A DNA stretch of 64,000 nucleotides from Patella vulgata (taxonomy: Eukaryota > Mollusca > Gastropoda > Patellidae): NCBI RefSeq assembly GCF_932274485.2, contig NC_065881.2, positions 85,376,702 to 85,440,701 on the forward strand. The letters run 5' to 3'. Position numbers and translations under genes: made by a program. The notes beneath the pieces are model-generated. The model was not told the origin of the DNA, did no database searches, and saw only the letters and a list, made by a program, of their open reading frames with translations. Shown here piece after piece: positions 23,118 through 34,665 of the stretch (position 1 is its first letter; each line of letters opens with the position of its first letter).

Positions 23118-23483
23118 TGTAATACAATATCATTTGGGATCTAAATTTCAATATTGTATTCTGAATTCATATTTTATTTGTAACTCATTTTGGACATATA
23201 TTAAGTAACAGATTAATTGTAAGTTTTAATCTATATCAGGTGTGGGGAGTTGACATAGTATTATGTAAGATTTAATTGATTGTACAAACGTGTATACTCG
23301 GAGTGTCTATATGATATAAGATTTAAGCTTAACACGTATTGACACCTTTTGTCTTGAGCTAAGATGTGTGAATCTTAATAATTACTTTTCATTGTTCTGA
23401 TTACTAATGGTATTAACTATGGCGTGCCCTAGCCGATATAAAAAAAGCCTAGTTTAAAAGCAGACAGAGAGAAGTACAGAGGA
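23118..23483 (+). repeat. LTR-like direct repeat, first copy
   Basis: Matches 25339-25686 through 'cagacagagagaagtacaga'. It may extend further right, to the candidate primer-binding sites at 23593 or 23637. Confidence 0.75.
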
Positions 23484-24784
23484 GGGACAAGAGAGACCCG
23501 TAGAGGCTGAGAGGCCTCCCTGACCTCGGAAGAGGGTCTGCCCTCGACACCGGGCAGAGCGGTCCTGTGAGGCCGATTACATAATCTTAAGTGGTGCCGT
23601 GATTCCTGAACCTGTGGTTGTATCACATACTCTTGTGGCGCCGTAGACCAGACCAACGTTTTCGAAGTTCTAACCACTAGAAAATCAAAGAATTTTATTA
23701 AAGGTAAGTCTATTTCTGATCCTAAGCATGGCCAGGGTCAATGATAGTGTGATGTTTAATAATTTAACTGGTGAAATAAGCGGTTTATCTTCCACGCTTA
23801 AACATTATGTAGTAACTCAATTAACTCAACCATTTTCTAGTATTAAGAAATATGACCTTTCATCTGTTGTATCTTATTCAAAAATTAAATATATTGCTAG
23901 TAGTGGAACAGTAATCAACTATTTGTATGGAAATTACTAAAACAAACATCTATTTTGTTTTACAATGAGTTATGTTGATTTTTTTAAAATAATATGTAAA
24001 TTATAATTGTTTTGAACACATATTTTGGCTTAAAATTAGTAGTAACTATTAAATGCCTACATTTCGAAGTGAAGTGTTTTATGATTGTTTAATTAACTGG
24101 AATCGAGTTAAGAGTATCCTAATTGAGAGATATAACTCATAAACATTCACACGGTATTAACGGTTTTATCTCTTATATTTTTTTGTTTTGTCTATATATA
24201 TAATTGCCCCGGGTTTTATGTTACGGGAAAAGTTTTATGTGAAATTCCTATAAGGCGGAATTGGTTTCACCCCAGAAGGGTCTTGCTCGGATTTAAGAGC
24301 GAATGTGATGTATTGTTTTGTGTTTTGTTTAAAAATTATAGAGATAAAACCACCGTTAATTTTGATAGGTTCTTTCCAAAATATCTTATTTAAGATTAGT
24401 TAAATGTGACCTCCTACTTTCAATTTGGTTTATGTCAATTCTAATGTAAATATTTTAAAAAAGTCTGTTCCACTTACTAATTTGATTAAAAGTTAATTGA
24501 GTTCACTCCATGATATAATAAGCAGATGATAAAACTTGGGCACGCATGGCAGTTAAAATATTCCAATGACACGACATGTCATTAAGCACCGTTGGCCAGG
24601 CGGTATGGAAAGGAAAAAGACTAACCGACAAGAATAATAGCGGCCAATAAATAAACAGAAGGTGACGATACTGAGTATAAAGTATTGAAGAAGATGGTGA
24701 CGGCTAAAAGCCACAAGCCGCAGTGAGCTTGAGAATGGAGAAATTATCCATTCACCATACCTCGACAAAGCAGAGCATACGAAA

Positions 24785-24930
24785 TATATGCTGACATGAT
24801 GAAGAATATATGCATACATGGTGGAAAATATAATTATGCCGACATGAAGAAGAATATGCATCCATGGTGGAAAATGTAATTATGCTGACATAAAGGAGAA
24901 TAGGTGCATACATGGTAGAAAATATATGTT
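24785..24930. repeat. About 52-bp tandem repeat inside the LTR-bounded region
   Basis: Three copies of 'gcatacatggtggaaaatat' followed by 'aattatgc.gacat.aag'. Confidence 0.75.
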
Positions 24931-25338
24931 TAAATGGTGGATTCCCTAATTTGGATCGCGTGTGACTGATTATGTTCGTGTATTTTATTTATCATTTATA
25001 TGACATTCATTTGTGTGACGATTTTTCCGCGTACTGTGTTCCCACGTAGATGTGCCTTTATTCATAGAATATACTGATCTAGGATCTAGGACCAGTGACA
25101 CTTATACTTTTGTGAATATTTTTAGTTTCGATGTTGTGCTTCTTGTATATAACTTTTGCGACACTATATTTTCCCCGGCGTTACTCCGTAGACTACTGAA
25201 CATTTTTTTTACCATTGACAATATCTGCTTTTGGATACTTCAATTACTGTATTATGCTTTAATCTTTTATTGTTTTAAAATCGTTTCATATATTATTTTA
25301 TATATTCCACTATTTTAAAATTGTGGTTAAGGGAGGAA

Positions 25339-25686
25339 TGTAATACAATATCATTTGGGATCTAAATTTCAATATTGTATTCTGAATTCATATTTTATTT
25401 TTAAAAAAAACTCATTTTGGACATATATTAAGTGACAGATTATCAGGTGTGGGGAGTTGACATAGTATTATGTAAGATTTAATGGATTGTACAAACGTGT
25501 ATACTCGGAGTGTCTATATGATATAAGATTTAAGCTTAACACGTGTTGACACCTTTTGTTTTGAGCTAAGATGTGTGAATCTTAATAATTACTTTTCATT
25601 GTTTCATAGTTAATGGTATTAACTATGGCGTGCCCTAGCCGATATAAAAATGCCTAGTTTAGAAGCAGACAGAGAGAAGTACAGAG
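25339..25686 (+). repeat. LTR-like direct repeat, second copy
   Basis: Second copy of the repeat at 23118, preceded by the purine tract. The following 160 bp (25687-25845) matches neither the LINE relic before 23118 nor any family I recognise, so the insertion boundary on this side is unclear. Confidence 0.75.
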
Positions 25687-25988
25687 TGGTATCCGAGCTG
25701 ACAAGACGTGTCTTGATAGCTCTCCATCTACTGGCGTTTATAAAGAGCTATTTATTTAGTGTCCGACAATGGCCATCTCATCTTTTGTATAGATACGACC
25801 CAGATACCCTGTAATGGATTAATATCTCAGAGTTGATAATTGTATAAACTATTCGAGTTCTACTGTGACAAGACATTTGAATTCTCAGTGTTGGTGTCAG
25901 CCATATTGTCATGGCCGGTCTATGGCCACCGTGATTCACCACCTTTAAACTCTAATTAAGACCACATACAAGCTGTTGAAGTGTTTTA

Positions 25989-27373
25989 TTGACAATGAGT
26001 TACATAAAATCGACAAAGATGACAATTAACCCTAATGGGGAGATGAGTGTAACAAAGCGTATAATTATCGACAATACTGTTGAACTGATTCCCGACGATG
26101 ATAACCCCTCCACTGGTATTGCCTCAGTAGACATATTATATTTCCTACAAGCTAAGGATTTTGACATCAGCAATATAAAATGTCTCCAAAATGTAGGTAA
26201 GGGCAAGTTTTGCCTAACTCTTAAGGATATACTTGCCAAGGAGTTATTTCTTGAGAATCTCAAGACCTTCTCAGTGAAGAATTGCAATTATACAGTAGAG
26301 TCGGCTGGAAACATCACATGGGACTACCCTGTTGATTCAATTCCTGTTGTGGTCTTCGGCCTACCATTCGAAATGGACAATAATTATCTGGTTAACAAAT
26401 TGACGAACTATTGTGAATTGGTTAAATGTGACAGATCCTGCTTCAAACCATTTCCAACGGTCGAAAGCGGTGTTAGAATTGTTTATGTAAAAAAAATGTT
26501 TAAACCTATTCCATCGCACATTTATATAAAAGGGATACATGTATCAATTAAATATGAGGGCCTAACTAGGGGCAAAATTTGTTACAACTGCGGCCTGCAT
26601 GGGCATCTTGGCCGTGAATGTACAAAACCAGACAAAAGATATAGTCTGCCAACCAACCCCAATGCACCAAATCCTGATGATCAAATGGAATTTCCTGCCC
26701 TTCAACCCCAAACTAGTCCAAACAGTGCTATAGTATCTGCTGATATAGCCACTGAACCCACCCATAATATTGATAATATATTTATGAACCTAATCATGAG
26801 CAACTAAATATCAATAACCATGTCTTAGGTTATGACCCTAGTGAAGACAATAACCCTGGTGTCAATAATATTATCCCCTCAAAAAATAATACGACAAAAA
26901 CAAATGTCTATAATTCTGGTCAAGTCAAACCCGCAAACCCAGGAAGTCTAAACCAGGACTTAGCTACTCTAGACTCCATAAAAACAACAGTAGTCAACAA
27001 TGACATTCCTATCACTACCGATACAACAAATGTTATCCTCAGCCCTGATAGCCATTTTATCAATGATGTTAATAAGTCTATTATTGATACATCTAGTGGT
27101 CATGTTTCTTCCACCCCCATTAACACAGGATTGTCAGTGGGTCAAAGTTATTTAGAGGATAACAGTATCATTGACAACTCATCCCATGATATCCCTGAAA
27201 CATCGCAGTCAAATCTTAACTATGACGCTGATGTCTCATTGTTAAATAACTCTACAGTCACTAAGTGTGACACAGTAAGTAAAAGGGAAAGAACCATTGA
27301 TAGTTTATCCGAAACAGAAATAGATGATAAAAGGGCGCGAGCGGAATCCCCGCTTACCGAAACAGAAGTTTAG
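25989..27373 (+). CDS. LINE ORF1, gag-like with CCHC zinc knuckle (one frameshift)
   Basis: An RNA-binding protein that coats LINE RNA. The first frame (25989-26807, 272 aa) has a fold resembling the nucleic-acid-binding region of Tx1 ORF1 and a zinc knuckle CYNCGLHGHLGREC near residues 197-210 (C-x2-C-x4-H-x4-C). A stop follows shortly. In the neighbouring frame the sense continues (YEPNHEQLNINNHVLGYDPS...) to 27373, ending AESPLTETEV, a polar tail. One missing base in the T run near 26786 would explain it, and the second copy shares the same state. ORF2 starts 51 bp after this end. Confidence 0.8.
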
Positions 27374-27424
27374 AGATCAAACAAATTAAGACGTTATAAG
27401 TTCTTGAAACCATATTAGTTAACA

Positions 27425-30400
27425 ATGAAGCCTTCTATCCCTATTATTTACCTAATTATTATGTTAATTTACTCCATAAACGCTCTACAAGGAAATCTTC
27501 AAAGGATTAAACAAATTAGCAATATATTTAACAAACTAGATATTGTTTGTATACAAGAAATTCTAAAATCCAATGTCCATCAAATAAAAAATGTTGAAAA
27601 CGAAACTGGCTATAACTTATACACTGCATATAATGAAACAAAGATTGGCATTGCCCTATTATTAAGCCCAAACATTATACATAAACTCTACAATACACCT
27701 GATGAATTAGCAGGTAGGCTCCAACATCTGGAGGTAAATGCAAATAATGAAACTATTCAAATATTCAATATATATGGTCCCTGCAAGAGAGAATTGAAAA
27801 CTTATTACTACAAGAGACTTCTTGAATATGTCAAAACTATTCATAATCCACTACATTCTTATATTATTACTGGTGATTTTAACCTTATTGAAAACAGTAA
27901 AGATAACAAACATGGCAACATGAATAACCATCCAAAAGATGCTATAAGATATCTACTTGATATACAAAATCTACTTAATATAAGTGATGGTTACAGAATT
28001 ATCTCCCCTGACACTCCCCTTTTTACCTATCACAACTCACAAGGACATGCTAGCAGATTAGACCGCATTTACATAAGTAATAAATATGCAACTTACATCA
28101 AATCAATTAAACATATACCACTTCATTTCACTGACCATAAAGCAGTGGAACTAAATATCAACCTTAACAATCTTAAATGGGGTAAAGGATATTGGAAACT
28201 TAACAATTCTATTCAAGATGATAAAAACTACCAAAATCAAATTAAAACATTCTGGTCAAGCTGGCAAAACAAAAAATACCAAATCATTGACAACATACAA
28301 TGGTGGGAAAAAGGTAAAGCCGCTATTAGAAATATTACACAAAATTACTGTCAAGCCTTAGCAGTTGAGAACAAACATATCCTCAGTAACCTTTATCAAC
28401 GACTGGAATCCCTAGAAAATGAAATATCTTGTAAGAATAACTCTATAAACGAGATTAAATCAAAAATTGAGCTTATAGAATATAATACCAAACAAGGCTA
28501 CGTTATACGTTCAAAATTAGAAATACCCCAAATTGATGTATCTACTAATTCTAAAATATATAAATTAGCAGAAGTTAAAAAGGGTGCAAAAAAACAAATT
28601 AAACAACTGATCAATCAAAATAATACAATCTGTGACAATAAACAAGATATATCAGACACAATTCACCAATTCTACCAACAACTATATACTTCTCAAAATA
28701 TTAATGATAACTTAATGAAGTCCTATATCGAAAACAGTGACATAAACACACTAACAAACACGGAAAGAGATTCAATATCACATTTTATATCTAGAGATGA
28801 AGTCCTTAAGGCGTTACAAAAATTTAGAACAAACCGTAGCCCGGGTATAGATGGTATTCCAGGAGATTTCTACATAAAATTCTTTGACATTATAGGAAAC
28901 GATTTAACAGAAGTATTAAACAACATCTATCTACAGGGGGAATTATCTAACACAATGAGAACTGGTATCATAACAATTAACTACAAGAATAAAGGCGACC
29001 ATCGATTACTCAAGAACTATAGACCGATAAGCCTGTTATGTGTGGACTATAAAATCATAACAAAAATTCTAAGCACAAGAATAAATTCTGTTATTAACAA
29101 ATTAATCTCTAATACACAAACAGGAGCTGGACCAAAAAAAAGCATTTTTGATAACCTATATTCAATAGATACAATACTAAATTATATAAACACAAATGAG
29201 TCCAGTGCCCATATATTATCATTTGACCAAGAAAAAGCCTTCGATCGCATTGAACACAACTATATCATAAATCTACTTAAACATATTAATTTCCCAAATT
29301 ACATCCTTAACTGGGTTACAATATTGTTTAAAAACTTGATTAGTAAAGTCCAAGTAAATGGATCCTTTTCCCAAAATATTAAAATTAACCGATCGATTCG
29401 TCAAGGATGTCCACTATCCATGATTCTATACTCATTGTGTATCAACCCCCTTGCTTCATACATAAACAAAAACATCCTCATAAAAGGCATCAGGATCCCT
29501 AACCACCCTTCAGAGATTAAGTTATTTCAGCATGCAGATGACTGTTCTGCTATAATATCTAGACTTTCTTCATACAGCACCCTCCTCGAACAATTCAAAA
29601 CATTTGGCTCTATATCTGGCTCCAAACTAAACCATGATAAAACTGAAATCCTTTCTGTTGGAAAACCATCACACTACTCCTATCCTGTAAATATAAATAT
29701 TAATATTAAAACAGACGCTATAAAATTACTAGGCATTTGGTTTGGCTCAAATAAAATGGAAAAGAACTGGCTACCCCTTGTTCAAATAATCAATTCAACC
29801 ATCCAGATATGGGAAAAAGACTCTCTTTCATATAAAGAAAAAGTATGCATCTTAAACACCTATATACTCAGCAAACTATGGTTTGTTGCTAGGATAGTTC
29901 CTCCCTCAAACTCAATTATTAAAAACATAAATAAAATAATCTACAATTTCATCTGGGAAAATAAAAGTGAAACAATTAATCGAAACACCTTGAACCTAGA
30001 GCATAAAAATGGTGGCCTTAAAGTGCCAAACATTCGACTAAAAATCCAGGCAATGCAACAACAACTTATAGTAAAAGCAATCAAAGACAACAACAGTCCC
30101 TGGTTAGGCCTATACATATACTGGCTAGGATTTACTACAAGGGATACTCTGCCAAGATATGCATCAAATAATTATACCCACTCGGAAAAACTCCCCCAAT
30201 CATATATAGATATAAAAGAAACTTACAATAGCCTCAAATCATCCATCAAATATACATACAATACAAAACTTAAAGACATATACTGGTCCCTAATTGACTT
30301 ATTACAGACACAACCAAAAATAAATAAACAATTACCTCATGTTGACTTTTCAAAAGTCTGGACAAACCTCTATAAATGCTCCTCCTTATCTGAAAAAGAA

Positions 30401-30538
30401 AAGGATTTCATGTATACAATCATCAATAATGCAGTACTAACAAAAGATATTATGCTATACAGAAATATATATATACTATCAACTATAAATGCCACTATTG
30501 TAACCAAGCAACTGAATCTTACCATCATTTATTTCTGA
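27425..30538 (+). CDS. LINE ORF2: endonuclease plus reverse transcriptase
   Basis: 1037-residue frame. APE-type endonuclease motifs: DIVCIQEI (~residue 40), NIYGP (~117), ITGDFNLIE (~150), SRLDRIYIS (~215), FTDHKAV (~240). Reverse transcriptase: RSPGIDGIPGDFY (~470), LLKNYRPISLLC (~530), FDQEKAFDRIEH (motif A, ~600), RQGCPLSMILYS (motif B, ~660), LFQHADDCSA (motif C, ~703) and LNHDKTEILSVG. The combination LLKNYRPISLL / DQEKAFDR fits the Tx1/L1 group. Motif C has His where Tyr or Phe is usual. Near the end a frameshift hides the expected Cys/His tail: the other frame reads CHYCNQATESYHHLFLNCP up to 30545. The long open frame shows a young insertion. Confidence 0.93.
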   Translation: MKPSIPIIYLIIMLIYSINALQGNLQRIKQISNIFNKLDIVCIQEILKSNVHQIKNVENETGYNLYTAYNETKIGIALLLSPNIIHKLYNTPDELAGRLQHLEVNANNETIQIFNIYGPCKRELKTYYYKRLLEYVKTIHNPLHSYIITGDFNLIENSKDNKHGNMNNHPKDAIRYLLDIQNLLNISDGYRIISPDTPLFTYHNSQGHASRLDRIYISNKYATYIKSIKHIPLHFTDHKAVELNINLNNLKWGKGYWKLNNSIQDDKNYQNQIKTFWSSWQNKKYQIIDNIQWWEKGKAAIRNITQNYCQALAVENKHILSNLYQRLESLENEISCKNNSINEIKSKIELIEYNTKQGYVIRSKLEIPQIDVSTNSKIYKLAEVKKGAKKQIKQLINQNNTICDNKQDISDTIHQFYQQLYTSQNINDNLMKSYIENSDINTLTNTERDSISHFISRDEVLKALQKFRTNRSPGIDGIPGDFYIKFFDIIGNDLTEVLNNIYLQGELSNTMRTGIITINYKNKGDHRLLKNYRPISLLCVDYKIITKILSTRINSVINKLISNTQTGAGPKKSIFDNLYSIDTILNYINTNESSAHILSFDQEKAFDRIEHNYIINLLKHINFPNYILNWVTILFKNLISKVQVNGSFSQNIKINRSIRQGCPLSMILYSLCINPLASYINKNILIKGIRIPNHPSEIKLFQHADDCSAIISRLSSYSTLLEQFKTFGSISGSKLNHDKTEILSVGKPSHYSYPVNININIKTDAIKLLGIWFGSNKMEKNWLPLVQIINSTIQIWEKDSLSYKEKVCILNTYILSKLWFVARIVPPSNSIIKNINKIIYNFIWENKSETINRNTLNLEHKNGGLKVPNIRLKIQAMQQQLIVKAIKDNNSPWLGLYIYWLGFTTRDTLPRYASNNYTHSEKLPQSYIDIKETYNSLKSSIKYTYNTKLKDIYWSLIDLLQTQPKINKQLPHVDFSKVWTNLYKCSSLSEKEKDFMYTIINNAVLTKDIMLYRNIYILSTINATIVTKQLNLTIIYF

Positions 30539-30546
30539 ATTGCCCC

Positions 30547-32266
30547 AAACTATTCGAGTTCTACTGTGACAAGACATTTGAATTCTCAGTGTTGGTGTCA
30601 GCCATATTGTCATGGCCGGTCTATGGCCACCGTGATTCACCACCTTTAAACTCTAATTAAGACCACGTACAAGCTGTTGAAGTGTTTTATTGACAATGAG
30701 TTACATAAAATCGACAAAGATGACAATTAACCCTAATGGGGAGATGAGTGTAATCTCAAGACCTTCTCAGTGAAGAATTGCAATTATACAGTAGAGTCGG
30801 CTGGAAACATCACATGGGACTACCCTGTTGATTCAATTCCTGTTGCGGTCTTCGGCCTACCATTCGAAATGGACAATAATTATCTGGTTAACAAATTGAC
30901 GAACTATTGTGAATTGGTTAAATGTGACAGATCCTGCTTCAAACCATTTCCAACGGTCGAAAGCGGTGTTAGAATTGTTTATGTAAAAAAAATGTTTAAA
31001 CCTATTCCATCGCACATTTATATAAAAGGGATACATGTATCCATTAAATATGAGGGCCAAACTAGGGGCAAAATTTGTTACAACTGCGGCCTGCATGGGC
31101 ATCTTGGCCGTGATGGAACAAAACCAGACAAAAGATATAGTCTGCCAACCAACCCCAATGCACCAAATCCTGATGATCAAATGGAATTTCCTGCCCTTCA
31201 ACCCCAAACTAGTCCAAACAGTGCTATAGTACATGTATCTGCTGATATAGCCACTGAACCCACCCATAATATTGATAATATATTTATGAACCTAATCATG
31301 AGCACCTAAATATCAATAACCATGTCTTAGGTTATGACCCTAGTGAAGACAATAACCCTGGTGTCAATAATATTATCCCCTCAAAAAATAATACGACAAA
31401 AACAAATGTCTATAATTCTGGTCAAGTCAAACCCACAAACCCAGGAAGTCTAAGCCAGGACTTAGCTACTCTAGACTCCATAAAAACAACAGTAGTCAAC
31501 AATGACATTCCTATCACTACCGATACAACAAATGTTATCCTCAGCCCTGATAGCCATTTTATCAATGATGTTAATAAGTCTATTATTGATACATCTAGTG
31601 GTCATGTTTCTTCCACCCCCATTAACACAGGATCCTCAGTGGGTCAAAGTTATTTAGAGGATAACAGTATCATTGACAACTCATCCCATGATATCCCTGA
31701 AACATCGCAGTCAAATCTTAACTATGACGCTGATGTCTCATTGTTAAATAACTCTACAGTCACTAAGTGTGACACAGTAAGTAAAAGGGAAAGAAGCCTT
31801 GATAGTTTATCCGAAACAGAAATAGATGATAAAAGGGCGCGAGCGGAATCCCCGCTTACCGAAACAGATGTTTAGAGATCAAACAAATTAAGACGTTATA
31901 AGTTCTTGAAACCATATTAGTTAACAATGAAGCCTTCTATCCCTATTATTTACCTAATTATTATGTTAATTTACTCCATAAACGCTCTACAAGGAAATCT
32001 TCAAAAGATTAAACAAATTAGCAATATATTTAACAAACTAGATATTGTTTGTATACAAGAAATTCTAAAATCCAATGTCCATCAAATAAAAAATGTTGAA
32101 AACGAAACTGGCTATAACTTATACACTGCATATAATGAAACAAAGATTGGCATTGCCCTATTATTAAGCCCAAACATTATACATAAACTCTACAATACAC
32201 CTGATGAATTAGCAGGTAGGCTCCAACATCTGGGGGTAAATGCAAATAATGAAACTATTCAAATAT
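30547..32266 (+). mobile_element. Tx1-clade LINE, copy 2 (5' part only)
   Basis: Repeats 25846-27764 almost base for base, head to tail after copy 1. Differences: a deletion of about 205 bp in ORF1 (joining GTGTAA to TCTCAAG at 30754), a six-base addition near 31230, a few substitutions, and loss of the last zinc-knuckle Cys (GHLGRDG instead of GHLGREC). It stops at 32266 in ORF2's endonuclease, where the BEL/Pao fossil begins. Loss of the 3' rather than the 5' part is unusual for a LINE insertion. Confidence 0.9.
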
Positions 32267-32587
32267 AGTCTTTTAACAGCATCTGATGTATCACTTAAAG
32301 TTAAAGCGGAAAACTTGCGACAGTTTAACAAACTATGTGATGTTGAAGGGCCACAGAATAAACATGGTGACTTCCTTGCTAAAGCAGTTGTCACTTGAAT
32401 ACTGGAATCATAAACCTTTCGTGCTGCAGGCTGTTTATTTTGACTATTATTCTGACTGTAAGAAGAAATTGGTCTACTCTGATATCCAAGTCCACTCACA
32501 CGTGGGTCGTTTTCACTTCTAGATATAAAGCCCACAAAGCTTTCAAAGTCAGATAGATTAGGTGACCGACTCTGGGTTTCACGTAAT

Positions 32588-33841
32588 TTACCAACTTGTG
32601 AAATTCACTTCTGTTGAAGAGCTGTTGGTAATTTTGAACAAAAAAGATCTAATAAAGTCAAAATCGTCCATACAATTCATATCACTATTATTTTCTTTAG
32701 AGTTAACACAGTGGTTAAGAAAAATAGAAAATTTTCTTAGTCCTGCTTTATCACCGGAACTAATTCGAGGCCACTGTTCAATTTGTTTCATAAATGCTGC
32801 TGCTATTATTGGGGGGTCACCGTAGTCGCGAATAAGCAAGGTCTTTGCACGTTCACAGGCCTTTTGTGGGGGATCGATTAAAGGACAATATTGAATTAAA
32901 TCGTGCGCTTCCCCTCTCGTATATTTCAGCAGAAATTCAAGTCTTCTAGTTGGATCCTTCGTATTTCGTTCCACAACTAACTCAAAGTTTCTTTTAAAGG
33001 TTTGAAATAATAAAATGTCAGACCCATCGAAATATTTAATTTCATGATTGGGTAACACTTGATCACGTTGATTTTCTACAAGTCTATTGAAAACAGACAT
33101 TACATCAGTATTGTTACACGTAAATGATTGTGTTTCTTTCACGTCAGGACCTGTCAATGTCACTGGAGGTACGAATGCTTTAGATGAATTAGTTTCTTTC
33201 GCGACAGGACTTGCTGATGTCACTGGAGGTTTAAATGTTACTTCCGGGTCTGATTCTTCTTCTAAAACCCGATTCATTTCACGCACTGCATGTAGTTTTG
33301 CACGTAACGACACTTCCTTCTGTTTTCTCTGCAGTTCTTCAGTGCGCCTTTGTAGTTTAAGTTTTTCTTCTTCAATTTCGTTGATTTCATGTAAGGCTTC
33401 TACATGTAGCTCAAGTTTTAATTCTATTTCTTTCTGCTTATTTTTAAGTCTTATACTTGAAGTCGTTGAACGGTTCGAAACATGAGACACACTATCCTCT
33501 GGGTTCACTGTCGGCTCATTGTTCACACTGTTTTCGGACGCCTCGGGTAAATTCTCATTCTCCTCTAAATTCACTATTGGTTCATTATTCACATTGTTCA
33601 CATTATCTGTATTCACATTGTCGTTGACATTGTCATTAACCACATCTCCGGCCCCGTATGGGTTGCCATTTTCAAGTTCTGACATATTTGTATCATGTAT
33701 TGTATTTGCTAATAACGTTAAATGTACATCACGTGTTATCTGGGTAATACATTTTGACCACTGTGTAAAGCTTGTCAACAAAAGGAACAAAACAAGAGTC
33801 AAAAAATGACTTACTATTTTCATAGCTTGAAATATTTTCAC
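32588..33841 (-). pseudogene. BEL/Pao gag region (fossil)
   Basis: 417-residue open frame, homologous to the gag part of BEL/Pao polyproteins, which form the particle shell. Part of the broken element described above; it joins the zinc-knuckle region further along on the minus strand. Confidence 0.85.
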
Positions 33842-34159
33842 AGTGTCTATAAACTGTTCACATAGTTTCAGTGTCTCTAATTTTCAGTGTTCACTGTTCA
33901 CTCATAATACGTTTTTCACTAGAGAATGTTGTGAGTGAGAGAAGATGCTGACCCTCTCCACGCGACGTGCCGTACGGGGTGGGCTGGCAAACTAAGTTGA
34001 CAAGACAATGGTCAACACTTGAATCTAGGGACAACACTTGAAATGATAAGGCCTTGCAATGTTAATGAATATTTATGTAAATAAATATCATATACCGAAA
34101 AAAATAGTTACAGCACAAAACATTTATGTAAACAAGCTGACAGTTTTCCTTGTTGACAC

Positions 34160-34275
34160 ACAGAGTTCATGATTCACAGAGTTCATGGTTCACAGAGTTC
34201 ACTGTTCACAAAGTTCATGGTTCACAGAGTTCATGGGTCACAGAGTTCACGGATGAGAGTTCACGGTTCACGGAG
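34160..34275. repeat. 'ttcatggttcacagag' tandem repeat in the fossil's leader
   Basis: About eight irregular units of 13-16 bp of the type 'ttcacagagttcatgg', lying between the LTR and gag of the BEL/Pao fossil. Confidence 0.85.
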
Positions 34276-34363
34276 ATCCGCCATGTTTAAGAACATGCGG
34301 TTTCACGATAAGAAAGTTCACCTTCCCGGAGGAATTACAAAATCAGTCACGGTTGTCACCCCA

Positions 34364-34665
34364 TGATACGAACATATATAGTTTCTATGTTCATTCACAC
34401 ACAGTTCACCATTCTTTGGTCGTATATAACAATCGTCCTAAACATAGTTACCAAACTCCCACCGCGATGCGGTGAAAAACGGTATCAACACACGCCATCA
34501 CTCACAACCTCATAACGAGGCCAGAGGAAGTTAAACAGTCAAGATCACAAAGTCTCTTTCACACAAACGAATAACAACACTACAGACACGATCAACCAGT
34601 CACTTAACACTAAAGGGCAAACGACTTAACACACACAACATATAAACAATATTTTGGACATTACA
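34364..34665 (-). repeat. BEL/Pao 5' LTR
   Basis: 302 bp on the minus strand, from TGTAATGTCCAAAATATTG to TTCGTATCA (TG...CA ends). It is directly followed by TGGGGTGACAACCGTGAC, in the position of a primer-binding site. Confidence 0.75.

Larger units (their letters stand above)
23118..25686. mobile_element. Fossil element between LTR-like direct repeats, no genes seen
   Basis: Two direct repeats start with TGTAATACAATATCATTTGG at 23118 and 25339 and are about 350 bp long. A purine-rich AAGGGAGGAA immediately precedes the second, as a polypurine tract would precede a 3' LTR. The repeats contain 'gccctagccgatataaaa', a TATA-like promoter. After the first repeat, 'tggtgccgtgattcctg' and 'tggcgccgtagaccag' are candidate primer-binding sites. 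The 1.8-kb interior has no gag or pol, only short frames, so it is either a non-autonomous or a decayed LTR element. The repeats are still very similar, so it is not very old. The family is not established. Confidence 0.6.
25846..30546 (+). mobile_element. Tx1/L1-clade LINE, copy 1
   Basis: A two-ORF non-LTR retrotransposon: 5' UTR from 25846 ('aaactattcgagttctact'), ORF1 at 25989, ORF2 at 27425. It copies itself by target-primed reverse transcription. The 5' boundary is supported because a second copy begins at the same base (30547) after different flanking DNA. The 3' end (rest of ORF2, 3' UTR) is missing because copy 2 starts right there. Two frameshifts are visible, one in ORF1 and one near the ORF2 end. 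Confidence 0.9.
32267..34665 (-). mobile_element. BEL/Pao LTR fossil, 5' part with gag
   Basis: Minus-strand remains of a BEL/Pao retrotransposon: 5' LTR (34665-34364), primer-binding site beside it, leader, then the gag region (33841 down to about 32270). Gag signs: an Asn/Glu-rich start, a coiled coil (LKLQRRTEELQRKQ), the Pao-type core FDGSDILLFQTFKRNFE ... LLKYTRGEAHDLI ... RDYGDPPIIAAAFMKQIEQW, and a zinc knuckle CLFCGPSTSHSLLNC. No pol or 3' LTR is present in the window. It is broken. The gag core is well preserved, so it is probably not ancient. Confidence 0.88.

Noticed and set aside
25687-25845. Possible continuation of the LINE endonuclease after the LTR-bounded element
   Set aside because: None of the frames continues the endonuclease after LINSPTR, so the flank cannot be assigned.
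33087-33809. Two plus-strand frames of 96-132 aa
   Set aside because: Antisense of the BEL/Pao gag region.
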